Source: Gibbula magus
Lineage: Eukaryota > Mollusca > Gastropoda > Trochida > Trochidae
NCBI GenBank assembly: GCA_936450465.1
Contig: OW388293.1
Coordinates: 31,935,860-31,999,859 of the forward strand
Reading direction: 5' to 3'
DNA length: 64,000 nt
The position numbers and the translations under genes were made by a program. Shown here in pieces: positions 11,701 to 22,700 of this stretch (its first letter is position 1; every line of letters begins with the position of its first letter). The notes below the pieces were generated by a model, which searched no databases, was not told the DNA's origin, and was given only the letters and a program-made list of their open reading frames with translations.

Positions 11701-14500
11701 TCATGTGGGAAGATACGACTTGGGTTACTTCTCTTGGTAGAGAATGTGATTGTTTACTGTTGAAAACATTGTTTTGATTATGTAGTGTTATTTGTCACCA
11801 AAGTCTGTCAGGTCTGAGGTCTAAATGTTGTTTGTATAATCTGAATGATTTCTATGGATTTGTTTATGGTATACACAGTACATTTGAGATTATATACTAA
11901 ATAGTGTACCAACTGCAGTTCTAATGGATGTGAGAATGATAGAACAATCTTGTTTATGACATGATTAAACCATCTCTAGTAATGGGTATTCATAAATAGT
12001 CATATAGGCTTTTTTTCCATTCATGTCAATTGAATAAATATTATGAAGAAAAAATGTTCACGACCTAGTTTTTGTACTTTAAGAAGTTTAAATTTATTAA
12101 TTCATTCTTTAGATTAATTCTATTTACAACAATGATCAGGTAACATGGTGTCATTGGCGTTTCAAATAGTTTTGTCAAATAATGATAACTGAGGTTTTCT
12201 TTCCTTGAAACTACCGTAGTTCTTTTACGAGTGCTTCAAACAATTCCTCAATTTGAAAGATTTTACATTAACTGTGCATAAACTGTATAAATCTTTATCA
12301 TAAACACATTGTGTCATATGATTATGAGGTCAAATTAAAATGTTATTGTACATTTGTTGATGTATATTGATTTCAAGATGTTTGTTTGCTTAATGTGGGA
12401 GATTTTCAAAACTAACAATCATTAACTGCTGCGAAGTAAAAAGTAATTTTTTATGCAAAAAGATCACTTTTTTATATCTTATTTTTTTTTGGTAAAAAAA
12501 AGATGGATCTAGTTTTAGTTATAATGTTTGGGTTAAGGTACAGCTTCTTGTTGACTGTGTACATTAAAGCACCTTCTATCTCTATTAGCATCAATGTGTC
12601 CAATTCAAGTGTACATAAAGTTAAAATATGCAAATATTAATAATTGTTTCCCAAGCACTAATGTTTCTATTTTAGAGGCTATTTTTATTTGTAATGATGG
12701 AAAAGGGCTTTCTTCACTGATACTAATCTGATTGTTAATAATTGTACATACCAACATCCTATTTATTAAATAGACAAAGCCGTGAATGAACACTGCATAA
12801 TGTTTCTTTAGTGTGTATCCATAACGGTCGTTCTACCTCTGTACCTTATAACAACTTTGTTTTAGTTCATAGATATTTGAAAATTGTAAATTAAGTTACT
12901 GTAATGACTGTACAATTTAATATGACTGTTAAATAATGTTATTTCTAGCATATAATCAATGTCCAAGTGGGTTTCACAAACCAAGACAAGCTTCTCTAAA
13001 CTAATTACTGTAACTTTTAAAGTATTGGTTATTTCATTAAATTCTGGTATACTACTGGTAATGCTACTACTATATTTTGAATATATTTTCTAATGTGTGT
13101 GTGTTATAAGTCATGGAAAGTGTGATTTTTTTTCAAATACACATTTACTAATTATACATCACATATGTAAAAAAAAAAGTATGTCAGTGTATGAAATAAA
13201 GCCTCTCAGACACCCAATAACCTGGTAACCTTTGGTCCAATTTTTAGCTTTGTTTTCTTCTACCACTAAACTTGACAAGGAACCACATAGGGTTGACTAC
13301 TTTAGCATCCACTGGTTTTGGAATTTTAAGCCTTGGTACATTAACTGTTTGGTGATGGGTTAAACTTTTTTACTACAGGGAGAACCGTGGAATTAATGCC
13401 TGTCTTAAATGAAAGTAATGTCAAATATGTGGGATTGAAAAGTGGGCTTGACATACCTTTGCTGGTATCATATAAAGATCTGAAGACTATTTATGTTCTT
13501 GGCAATTTCCTATTCAACAACCTGGTTTAATTATTACTATTTTTATGAGAGGTGAAATATGGGCTGATGTACAGTGCTATGTTTTATAATTAACAAACTT
13601 TATCTTTCTATGTATGGCAATATGATAATTATTTCTGTAATTTTTAAATTAATTTAATTAATTTCTAATTCTATTTAACATTTAGTTTATTTTCTATTCC
13701 TTCTGTGAACAGCTGAGTTAATGAAGTTTGTTTATTTTGTAAATTTTTCAATTATTTTCTTTTATGCTTTTTGAAAACCATTAATCAGTTGTAAATCCAT
13801 TCATTTGTTCTATGTCGTGTTACTGTTTATGTCCCGAGGTGAATCAATCAACAGTATTCTAAGTTTTAATGTATATCATGAATTTGTTGATTGCTATGTT
13901 TTGTTTAAAAACAACTTTGTTTTTTTTTGTAAAAACTGAAAATATAATACTTATTCAGTTGAATAATTGTCGGTAAATTGTCAAAAACTTTTTAAAATGT
14001 TTTGACATTTTCTTATAAGAATTTCTTCATCACAACTAGCAAGTAATTTTGTGATAAGTATTGTATAAGTATTTATGATATCAAAAACTTGATTACAATC
14101 TATTATCATAATAATGTTGCATGTTCATTTGTACTGTAAAGAATCAGATTTCAGGTAAAATCAAAATTAGAATTTTTGTAAAAAAAATATTTGTAAAACT
14201 GTATTCATGACAACCCTGATGTAAGCTTTATCTATGGTACTAAAGTAAGTAATGTCCCAGAAAATAATATGACATGCATAATGACAAATAATTTTAGAGG
14301 GATTTTCAGTCATATTCATATTCTCAGATGAAATATTTTTAAATCAACAAAAATAACAAATATAAACTTTATTAGAAATCAATTTGAAGTAAAATTAATA
14401 GTGATGCATTCCTGGCCGTGAGTCCCATAGTCTTTATGTGTTCTGTATGTGAGGAAGGAGGGTGTGTTTATGTGAGGGTGAACAATTGAATAAAATGGTT
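8752..14500 (+). other. GOPC 3' UTR and downstream non-coding DNA
   Basis: AT-rich DNA without coding signal. Candidate poly(A) signals AATAAA occur at 11127-11132 and 13195-13200; a 3' UTR ending near either is plausible but not shown by the sequence. It contains the tandem array at 8880-9450, an AT dinucleotide run near 10390, and many TTTTTATG-type A/T runs. The open frames here, for example 9572-9802 and 11247-11585, have random composition. Confidence 0.5.
8880..9450. repeat. Degenerate (TCATTGATGGTG)n minisatellite
   Basis: About 570 bp of irregular 12-18 bp units built from TCATTGATG, GTGTCATTG, GTATCTTTG and GATATCATTG. It begins about 130 bp after the GOPC stop, probably in the 3' UTR. 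The open frames of 149 and 87 residues here are the periodic array read in frame, not genes. Confidence 0.9.
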
Positions 14501-14539
14501 TTCAAATACACCTCTTGGTATTATGTTCTTGTTTCAATT

Positions 14540-14905
14540 TGGATGTGAGGTCAGAAGGTTATTATACATCGTGATATAAGCGATTATAAGCGCTCGCTGT
14601 TATGGATGTTATGGAACAGAGCCCTGTTCTGTGAAAAGGGCCCAAAAGTGTCACTCCAGTCCCAATGTTTAAGAAGTTAATGCTTGACAAAAAAAAACGT
14701 GAAATTTTCGGAACCTGGGATATTGGCCGATTGCATGCTGAACAGTTTGCAAGGACTGTAAATGTGCTCGTGGAACACCCTGATACTGAAAAACAATGCA
14801 AAAGCTTGAAGTTTTACCAAAATGAGACCTATAAAACCATTCTGAATGAAATTCAAAATGACATCATAACATCAAATCAACAATCAGCAAAGACAGGGGT
14901 TTAGC
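14540..14905 (+). other. Unrecognised open stretch, possible gene relic
   Basis: A 79-residue frame (14665-14904) has fairly normal amino-acid content, with KKREIFGTWDIGRLHAEQF and ending near SAKTGV, unlike the AT-driven frames around it. I find no known domain, no splice-site pair and no start context. It could be a relic of a mobile-element protein or chance. Confidence 0.25.
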
Positions 14906-15606
14906 AGTAACAACTTCATGGGAGTGTTTGCACAAGTTCCAATTGCATAAAGCACATTGGGCCCTTCATCTGAACAGGAATGTATGTAGCTGTTTTCCCA
15001 GAGAATGACTATATAAAGGTAATGCTCTGCAGAAGTTCTAGATCTATACCAGAATTAACTTTTCATTCTGTATGCATGTTGTTCAACAAAATTTGAATGC
15101 TCTGATATCATAAATTTGTGCTGAATACAGCGTAATAAGTAATTACGAAATCGTGGACTTGAGTTTCTTTTGCTGTTAACTATACATTTACAGCTTATGA
15201 GTAATAACATGGTAACACCAAATAACTGTTCTAACGGATGCTTATATAGTCCTACTTAAAAGAATTCTTGGCACAAGTCAAATATAAAGGCTCATATAAT
15301 TCCTATTATTGAGCCGTTCCCGGATATGCCAGTAACGCAAACATTTTCAGCGTAGACTGGATTAATGATAACATGGTAACGCCAACGAACCATCCTAATG
15401 AATGCCTATATATGCACTAGCCATGTACATTTGCAAATTAAAGAGCGTCTCGCAACACCTGTCAAATTCTCATTGATGCAATCAAGTATTGACGGTTAGT
15501 TTTCTCCGAAATCATGGCTTCGGATCAAGAGGTCCGAGGTTCGAATCCCGCCAGGGGTACGGCAACTTTGTCTGTGGTAGAGAACAGTTCTACACGCAGT
15601 AAGGTT

Positions 15607-16327
15607 AGTTAAGATAAGATAATATAATTATTTATTATCAAGAGGGATATTTTCATTTACATTACATCTAATACAGTTCTCCAGTATAAAAAACATACAT
15701 CAGCCATATAAACACTATTTTAAACATTATATACACTTGTGTAAATTGATCATAAAAAGTCCATTAAAGTTCCATTAAAGGCGTAAATACTATTCAGAAC
15801 AAATGATTGACGAAACCTGTTTGTTCTACTCGTCGGCATACGCAGTCTGCGTGAAGTGAAGTGAAGAATATTCCGAAAAAAGGATGTGAGTTGAGTCACT
15901 TGAAATTTTATTTGCTTTTTTGGAAAGTTGCTGCTCATAAAAACTGCCGATACTTTCAATAGGAAGTCCAATAAATTTTGAAGCGGTGTTACAATTTAAG
16001 AGAGTTTATTTTGATTTTGAACATACAGGTTTCCGTACCAACTAAAATAAATAAATGTTACCACACTTTGAATAAACGTTTGGTATAATAACCTCAAAAT
16101 TGATGATCTATTTTAAAATGTTTCAACTTCCAAAAAAATCCAATCGTTGCTGTCCTTTTCTATAAATTTGTCAGTGTTTTCATTCCAAGAAAGTTTCGAA
16201 TGTAAGACAGTACCCACATATTTATATTCCGTTACTCTTTCAATTTCATTATCACCAATAGTCACATGGTTTATTACATCACATCGTCTGTACTGTTGAT
16301 ATATTTAACATTTCACCAGATGGAATG
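15607..16327 (-). mobile_element. L2-like LINE 3' fragment inserted in the SINE
   Basis: On the minus strand the fragment encodes the C-terminal part of a non-LTR reverse transcriptase: first NEIERVTEYKYVGTVLHSKL, later RMPTSRTNRFRQSFV, with several frameshifts and stops between. The 3' end is a TTATCTTATCTT short tandem tail at 15610-15635. The 5 bp AGGTT is present on both sides (15602-15606, 16328-16332), consistent with a target duplication. It is 5' truncated and dead. Confidence 0.8.
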
Positions 16328-16547
16328 AGGTTTGGGTGCAATGCTACACTGCATTTCAGCGTAGTGCCACCCATGGTCCGCTAGTTCCAGCCGATGCTGA
16401 CAGGTTTCACCACATTGCATAGCCACATAGCGTTGCGGGCTTTCTACCTCCCATAATACTAGCAGCAGAGATATATAAGTGAAATACTCTTGAAAGCGGC
16501 GTTAAACCCCAAATAACCTCACATAGGCGTAGGAACAGGGGGGGCCC

Positions 16548-16578
<31 letters not shown>

Positions 16579-16899
16579 ACTTCTGAAACTGGGGGGGTTT
16601 TTCACACACGAAAAAAACTTCAATAGCGCTTTCTAGGAGCAAATAGTACGTGTCAATTTTGAAGAAAATTTCTTTTCTCATACTATTTTTTCAGAAACAG
16701 ATAATATGACGAGTTCTCACCCTATTTTTAACACTAATAGGCCTATGGATGAAAATTTTGATCCTACAGCATCTTCTAGTGAAAATACGACATGGCAACC
16801 CCAATTTTCAGACGAAATTGAAAATAATGTTGTTCCTATAGCTGTGTTTGGTGGGAGGGGGTGCTTTGATACGTTTTTAATACCCGTAAAATCTCTTTT

Positions 16900-17770
16900 C
16901 ATCTTCTCAAGAACGAAAAGGCCAATAAAGCTGAAATCTTGTGTACATACTCCTTGGCAAATGGGGATCTTAACTTAAAGAGTTTGTGGCCCTGCTAGTC
17001 CTCAGATGCCATGGCCCAAAAAACCTATTTTAGGATTTTTCTCCAGAAGTAAGAGCTAGAAAGTTCAAATATCGACTCCTAAGACATTTGGGATTGAAAT
17101 TGTACATTTGGTGACCATGTGACCCAGTCTGATTAAAACCGACGGTATTCCGTGGACAAAATTTGCAAAATAGTGCATCTATCGGGATACGAACTCATAT
17201 CGTTCGGAGATTTCCGAGGAATCTACAGAACCTGTTCGTATCCCGGTGATATATTATTTTGCAAATTTTATTCCTCGGAACAAGGTCGATTTTAATCAGA
17301 CTGTCATGTGACCCCTAGTAAGGGCAACATTGGCCACTCCTGAAAACGGTTTTAGCTCATCAGACCTGACCTCAAAAACCTATTTCGTCTTTCTTCTCTA
17401 GAACCAGCTCTGTAGTGACTACAGACAGTTGGCATCTCGTGTACATACTCCTACTGTCACTCCTTAGATCATGGATATCTTGATTAATAAGGGCCCAAGG
17501 AACCACAGCATTAAAACCTATTTTCGTCTTATTCTCCAGAACCACTGATTCCAGAGAACTGGAATCATTAGTACAGTTAACTTGACAAGCGGAGATTCTG
17601 ATTCATATATTTGGTGACCATTTGATCCCTAATAAGGTCCTCAGGGGCCACAAACTCAAGGACTATATTTGTCTTTTTCTCCAGAACCAGTAACTCTAGA
17701 GAGTTGAAGTTCTGTGTACAGGCACCTTGGCAAGTGGGGATTATAATTTATAGATTTGGTAACTTTTCGG
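16900..17770. repeat. Diverged repeat of about 170-200 bp units
   Basis: Four or five degraded units share ACCTATTT-CGTCTTTTTCTCC, AGAACCAG, and TTCTGTGTACATACTCCTTGG, often followed by a GGTGACCATGTGACCC-like phrase. They are interrupted by the MITE at 17126. Identity between units is low, so boundaries are approximate. Confidence 0.6.
17116..17314. mobile_element. MITE with 10 bp target duplication
   Basis: The element 17126-17304 starts AGTCTGATTAAAACCGA and ends TCGATTTTAATCAGACTGT, with a longer imperfect inverted repeat inside (AAAATTTGCAAAATA / TATTTTGCAAATTTT). CATGTGACCC is present on both sides (17116-17125 and 17305-17314). A 9-10 bp duplication suggests a Mutator-type transposase in trans. 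Confidence 0.85.
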
Positions 17771-18485
17771 TGTCATGGTTTTATGATCTTCTACAGAATG
17801 AAAAGTCTTTGTATTGGTCTCTTGGATTATGAATTGTAATTTTTCAAACAATATGTCTAGTGTTTATTTAAAACCTGATTTTCGACATCATTTTCGATGC
17901 TATTTCAGGATTAATTCTGATCGAACTGAGATATGAATGTTCTTTCTCAGGCTCTGGAACAAGTCAAACTTGTCGACTTTATTTCAATCCTATTTTATTT
18001 CCATTTTATCGTGACTTCCGTTGTCTTGTCTGCAAATATTGAAGCTCATACAGGTCCTGAGTACCCTAACACACGCACTCAAAAATTCCAAATTGTTGCC
18101 ATTATGGACTAATCGTGGCCTAGTGTAAACGCAGCATATGCAGATTAAACATTTGTAATGATTATTATCCGAAATATTAAGAACAAAAGCACTAGGAATA
18201 TGATACATGCTAACTTTCAACTTTCTCGCGAGTATAGGTCTCTGTCCCTTTCACAGCTAGGACATATACTGTCCTTTCCCTCAAAATGAATGATTTCTAT
18301 TATAATTTTTTTAAATTTCCGCCTTTAAAAATATGTTAACGGTGCTTATTCTATTCAGGTGCATGTTTCAGTTCAAACACATTTTCAAATGTTCATTTCT
18401 GATTTGATCTAGGTACTATTTGGTGTATTTTCTTGACATAAAATCGATTTTTTTTACAGCCACACCTGTGTCAAGTGACTTTTTT

Positions 18486-18672
18486 TGGCCTCAAAAGCAA
18501 GGTCACATGACATTTTTGGCTTCCAAAGCAAGGTCACGTGACTTTTTTTTGCCCCAAAGTAAGGTCACGTGACTTTCTTTTTGCCCCAAAAGTAAGGTCA
18601 CGTGACTTTTTTTTGGTCCCAAAGTAAGTTCACGTGACTTTTTTGGGACTGAAAGCAAGGTCACGTGATTTT
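18486..18672. repeat. 37 bp tandem array with CACGTG palindromes
   Basis: About six units of roughly 37 bp with the core AAGGTCACGTGACTTTTTT and the spacer TGCCCCAAAGT. Five units keep the palindrome GTCACGTGAC or a one-base variant, the E-box/USF-type recognition core. It lies inside the 2.4 kb element, about 1 kb upstream of the next gene. Confidence 0.85.
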
Positions 18673-18897
18673 AAATTTAAATAATCAGTGAAACACACTG
18701 TAAACCCCATCCAAATTGACTAAGATTCCCCCCCCCCCCCCCCCCCGTCATCCTGAGAAGCTAATTGGCCCCCCCCCCCCCCCCCCACTCAACACAGACG
18801 GGGTATTCTGATCCAAGCTCGATCCACCCCCCGCTCTCAAGAAAAAAAATTGGGCCCCCCCACCCCAAAAACCGTTCCTACGCCTATGCCTCACCTC

Positions 18898-19470
18898 ACT
18901 AAAGTCATGTCGTGTGATTGAAATCTATCAAGAGAACCATTTAAATCATCCACTTCAAACCATGCAAACCCTGATGACTCTGTTTTGTATGATTTGTATA
19001 AGTTTGTTGTGTAATTCGAACCATGACACAGCACCATCAATGAATACCTCCCTCAACCTCATTTACCATTTGCTCAGATAGTTTAATATTGATGCCTTTA
19101 ATCATTCATGTACAACCTTGACAGACTGACTTTGAAGCAATCCTAGCGATCTTTAGCGAATCTGGTATTCTCATTTTCATTCAATGAACAATTTAGAAAT
19201 ATCCATTAAAAGAAAGAGAATCAATTGATCTATCAATACGAGTTCATAAATGTTACAAATATCCTAGGCTTGAAATAATATGCAGTAGATGATCATCCCC
19301 TTACACTTAATATGAAAAGTAAATACCTTGTTCGTAGGGGCTCGATCGTTTACTGCACTTGCTTTTTAGTCGCTTGTTTTCCACAATACATTCCCCTTTG
19401 GATCTCATTGAAAAAGACAATGAAACAACTTCAATTTATTTAGAAACACATGTTGCTGTTTTAACATAAT
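18898..19470. other. Non-coding upstream region of the six-cysteine gene
   Basis: No repeat or coding signal recognised. Given the ATG at 19671 it may include promoter sequence, but no clear TATA or initiator can be assigned apart from the repeated TATATATG units just downstream. Confidence 0.35.
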
Positions 19471-19477
19471 ACCTGTC

Positions 19478-19567
19478 CCAACCTGGTAATATATATGCGC
19501 CCAACCTGGTAATATATATGCGTCCAACCTGGTAATATATATGCGTCCAACCTGGTAATATATATCT
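19478..19567. repeat. Four 23 bp units just upstream of a start codon
   Basis: Units of CCAACCTGGTAATATATATGCGY start at 19478, 19501, 19524 and 19547; the last is cut off after ATATATCT. The array ends about 100 bp before the ATG at 19671, so it lies in the 5' UTR or core promoter, and each unit adds an ATATATAT element. Confidence 0.9.
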
Positions 19568-19670
19568 GAGTTGTATCTGCGTAATCAAGACGACAATATT
19601 CCTGATCCACGACTTTGATAGGACAACTCCACTCTGCGGACCAACTAGATCAAGACAGTAGACGCGTGCA

Positions 19671-19704
19671 ATGGAGCGACTTGGCTTCACCACTGTGTGC
19701 ATAG
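19671..19704 (+). CDS. Six-cysteine gene exon 1: start and half of signal peptide
   Basis: The ATG opens MERLGFTTVCI and the donor GTAAGC starts at 19705, leaving phase 1. Joined to exon 2 it forms a canonical signal peptide. There is no other reason for an ATG and a strong donor to lie 34 nt apart here. Confidence 0.72.
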
Positions 19705-22700
19705 GTAAGCGTCGACTCTACTGGAATATATTTGTGACGATATAATAAGATATTTTATCATTACAAGTTTTACACTACTAGTAGTTTTGTTTACTTACTG
19801 CATGTATGAGATCAAATATGCGTGTTCTTAGACCCAGTAGTTTGTCATCCTGACCCTGCTATTGAATAAGAGACAAAGTAAATCTAGTGGATCCTAGCAA
19901 GTCTAGAAAGCTTAACGAACAGCTATCATGCGTTTCCATGTGTCCATTTTTAATGTGGACATTTCTGTATTGTTCATGTCAGACAGATTTCAGATTCAAT
20001 CACTACCGTCGGTTTCTGATCATGACTGCAGAGTATAGATCAGGAATATATATAATATTGATAGTATACAGTAATGATATAAGAATTTGTATATGGACCT
20101 TTATATACTCGTGTATATATCCCGTTGTTTACATTGGATATCTCCATTATTAGATTTCCTGCTTGTTGAGTAAATCCGAAGTAATGCAATGATGTAAGAT
20201 TTTAATAGTGAAACGCTATCTACTTGTATTCAGTTGTGTTTTTTGTATTGAGTTAGTACTTGTTCTGATATTGTGACATCAATTTATAGACGTAATCGTA
20301 AACTAAAACTTTTTAAAAATAAATATGAATATTATATACATGGATTATTAAATGTCTGCGTTTTCAGTGTTTAACTTTAGGAATAACATATGTCATTACT
20401 TATTTCTTATTACTTTTAATTATCGACAATATTATTGCATTATAAATGCTCTCTCTCCGTCTGGTGATAGACAACAACCTTGCATAACACGATATCACGC
20501 TTATGCAAGGCTCAAAAACAAAATACTCAAGATACACAGTGAATCTCATATGTTTACATTGGTCCTTTGCTTCATGTAAGAAGTGTTTGTAGTTACCATG
20601 GAGTTAATTCCTCCCTTTGAGACCGCCATGGTTTAACTTCTCTTTTTCATGTTCTCAAATTCTTTCTCGCAAGAAGAGTATATACTTTCTTTGTGAAGAT
20701 TTGTATCTCCCCTACTTATCTACTGCGCTTGCTCTACCTACTTACATACTCGCCTACAGCCACACTGTGTGTTGTGTTGGGACGGACAGTAATGCTTCCT
20801 AAAATGTTATATACTTCAACGACATTTTGACTACAATATACCCCTCTATGTGTTATCGTAACTTGTTGTTTGCATTATAATGTCAACCAACAACCCCCTA
20901 CCATGCATGTTCCTGTGGTAATATTGAATATGTTTCAGTTTCGTCATAGTATGTAATTGTATATATCGTCAAAGTATATCATCAATGTATATATCGTCAT
21001 AGTATATCATCATTGTATATATCGTCATAGTATATCATTGTATATACCATCATAGTATACCGTCATAGTATATCATCATAGTATACCATCATAGTATACC
21101 ATCATAGATTATCATAGTATACCATCATAGTATACCATCACATTATATAATCATAGTATATCATCATAATATACCATCATAGTATACCATCATAGTATAC
21201 CATCATATTATACCATCATAGATTATCATAGTATACCATCATAGTATACCATCATAGTGTACCATCATATTATACCATCATAGATTATCATAGTATACCA
21301 TCATAGTATACCATCATATTATACCATCATAGATTATCATAGTATATCATCATATTATACCATCATAGTATACCATCATAATATACCACCATAGTATATT
21401 ACCATAGTATATCATCATAGTATACCATCATAGTATATCATCATAATATACCATCATAGTATACCATCATATTATTCCATCATATTATACCATCATAGTA
21501 TACCATCACATTATATAATCATAGTATATCATCATAATATACCATCATAGTATACCATCATATTATACCATCATAGATTATCATAGTATACCATCATAGT
21601 ATACCATCATATTATACCATCATAGATTATCATAGTATACCATCATAGTATACCATCATAGTATACCATCATATTATACCATCATAGATTATCATAGTAT
21701 ATCATCATATTATACCATCATAGTATACCATCACATTATATAATCATAGTATATCATCATAATATACCACCATAGTATATCATCATACCATCATGTTATT
21801 GCTATAGTTTAGAGTTAAACTGAGAACAATATTCGTGTAGTAATTTCATATATACACTAACGGATTGAGAAGTCAAGTCAATAAATACTTATTTAAAACG
21901 TCATTCAATATTATGCAATACAACACCTACCAAAGCGAGTTCCGACTTAATCAGTATATTTCGCTCACTTATTTCTTGATGTAGGTATCACATATTCATG
22001 CAGCGCAGGCCTATATTTACACACTAAACATGACTTAGAAATGCAGTACATGCCATCTGGATAGTAAATCCCAAATTTAAACATGACGCATCAAATAAAA
22101 AGATGACATCTCACTGTACTTAGAAGTTTCAATTTGAAGAACATACTTTGACTCGACGATCATAATTGAATTGATTGAAAACATATTTTATTCATTTAAG
22201 AAATGGATTGGGCACAAGTTATAAAACTTATAGAAGCCCTCTCAACATAATCGACAAATATTTACAAGGCTAAAATACATAAGACAATGTCATGCAGAAG
22301 AGATTAAAAAAATCTACAATTGAAGTAGACATAGTTTGAGTGGGTTATATACATGATTAAAGCAACACACAAGTAGAAATATTATTCTCATGACAATAAC
22401 ATTATGAATATGGTTAAAAAAAACATTTGTATTTACGTATTAATTGAACCGTTGACTCTTTCCAATGAATTTATGCACATAGTGAAACATGTTTTCATTG
22501 ACTGGTTGTGGAAGATTTGTATTGCCATACAGGATTGTATTTAGATCAAATTCTGCCGTAAGAAGAAATGATAAACATCTTCAACCAAAGCACCACAAAT
22601 GCAAGGTTTACTTTCAGATAAATTGACAAGATACAGATCACCGTTTAGGGAACTACACTATGTTTTTAACTTACTGTGTATAATGTTCGTCTTCCTATTA

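Larger units (their letters stand above)
16523..18887. mobile_element. 2.4 kb element with 14 bp inverted ends and poly-C borders
   Basis: The ends ATAGGCGTAGGAAC (16523-16536) and GTTCCTACGCCTAT (18874-18887) are perfect inverted repeats, and CCTCAC flanks both sides. Just inside each end is a C-rich run (16548-16578 and 18726-18786). The interior holds diverged units of about 170-200 bp (16900-17760) with the phrase TTTCTCCAGAACCAG, a MITE (17126-17304) and a CACGTG array. No transposase is recognisable, so it is non-autonomous or composite. Confidence 0.65.
15515..18897 (+). mobile_element. SINE split by two later insertions
   Basis: A third copy of the tRNA-Arg-type SINE. The head begins at the anticodon arm (GGCTTCGGATCAAG, 15516) with the B box GGTTCGAATCCCGCC; the middle resumes at 16328 (AGGTTTGGGTGCAATGC). 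The GCGGCGTTAAACCCC end is at about 16498, and the CCTCAC tail resumes at 18889. The gap 15607-16327 is a LINE fragment and the gap 16523-18887 is an element with inverted ends. The A-box half is lost. Confidence 0.85.

Noticed and set aside
16546..16580. Poly-C run as a sequencing gap or error
   Set aside because: A second C-rich pair sits at the other inverted end of the same element, so C runs appear to be part of it, though exact lengths may be unreliable.
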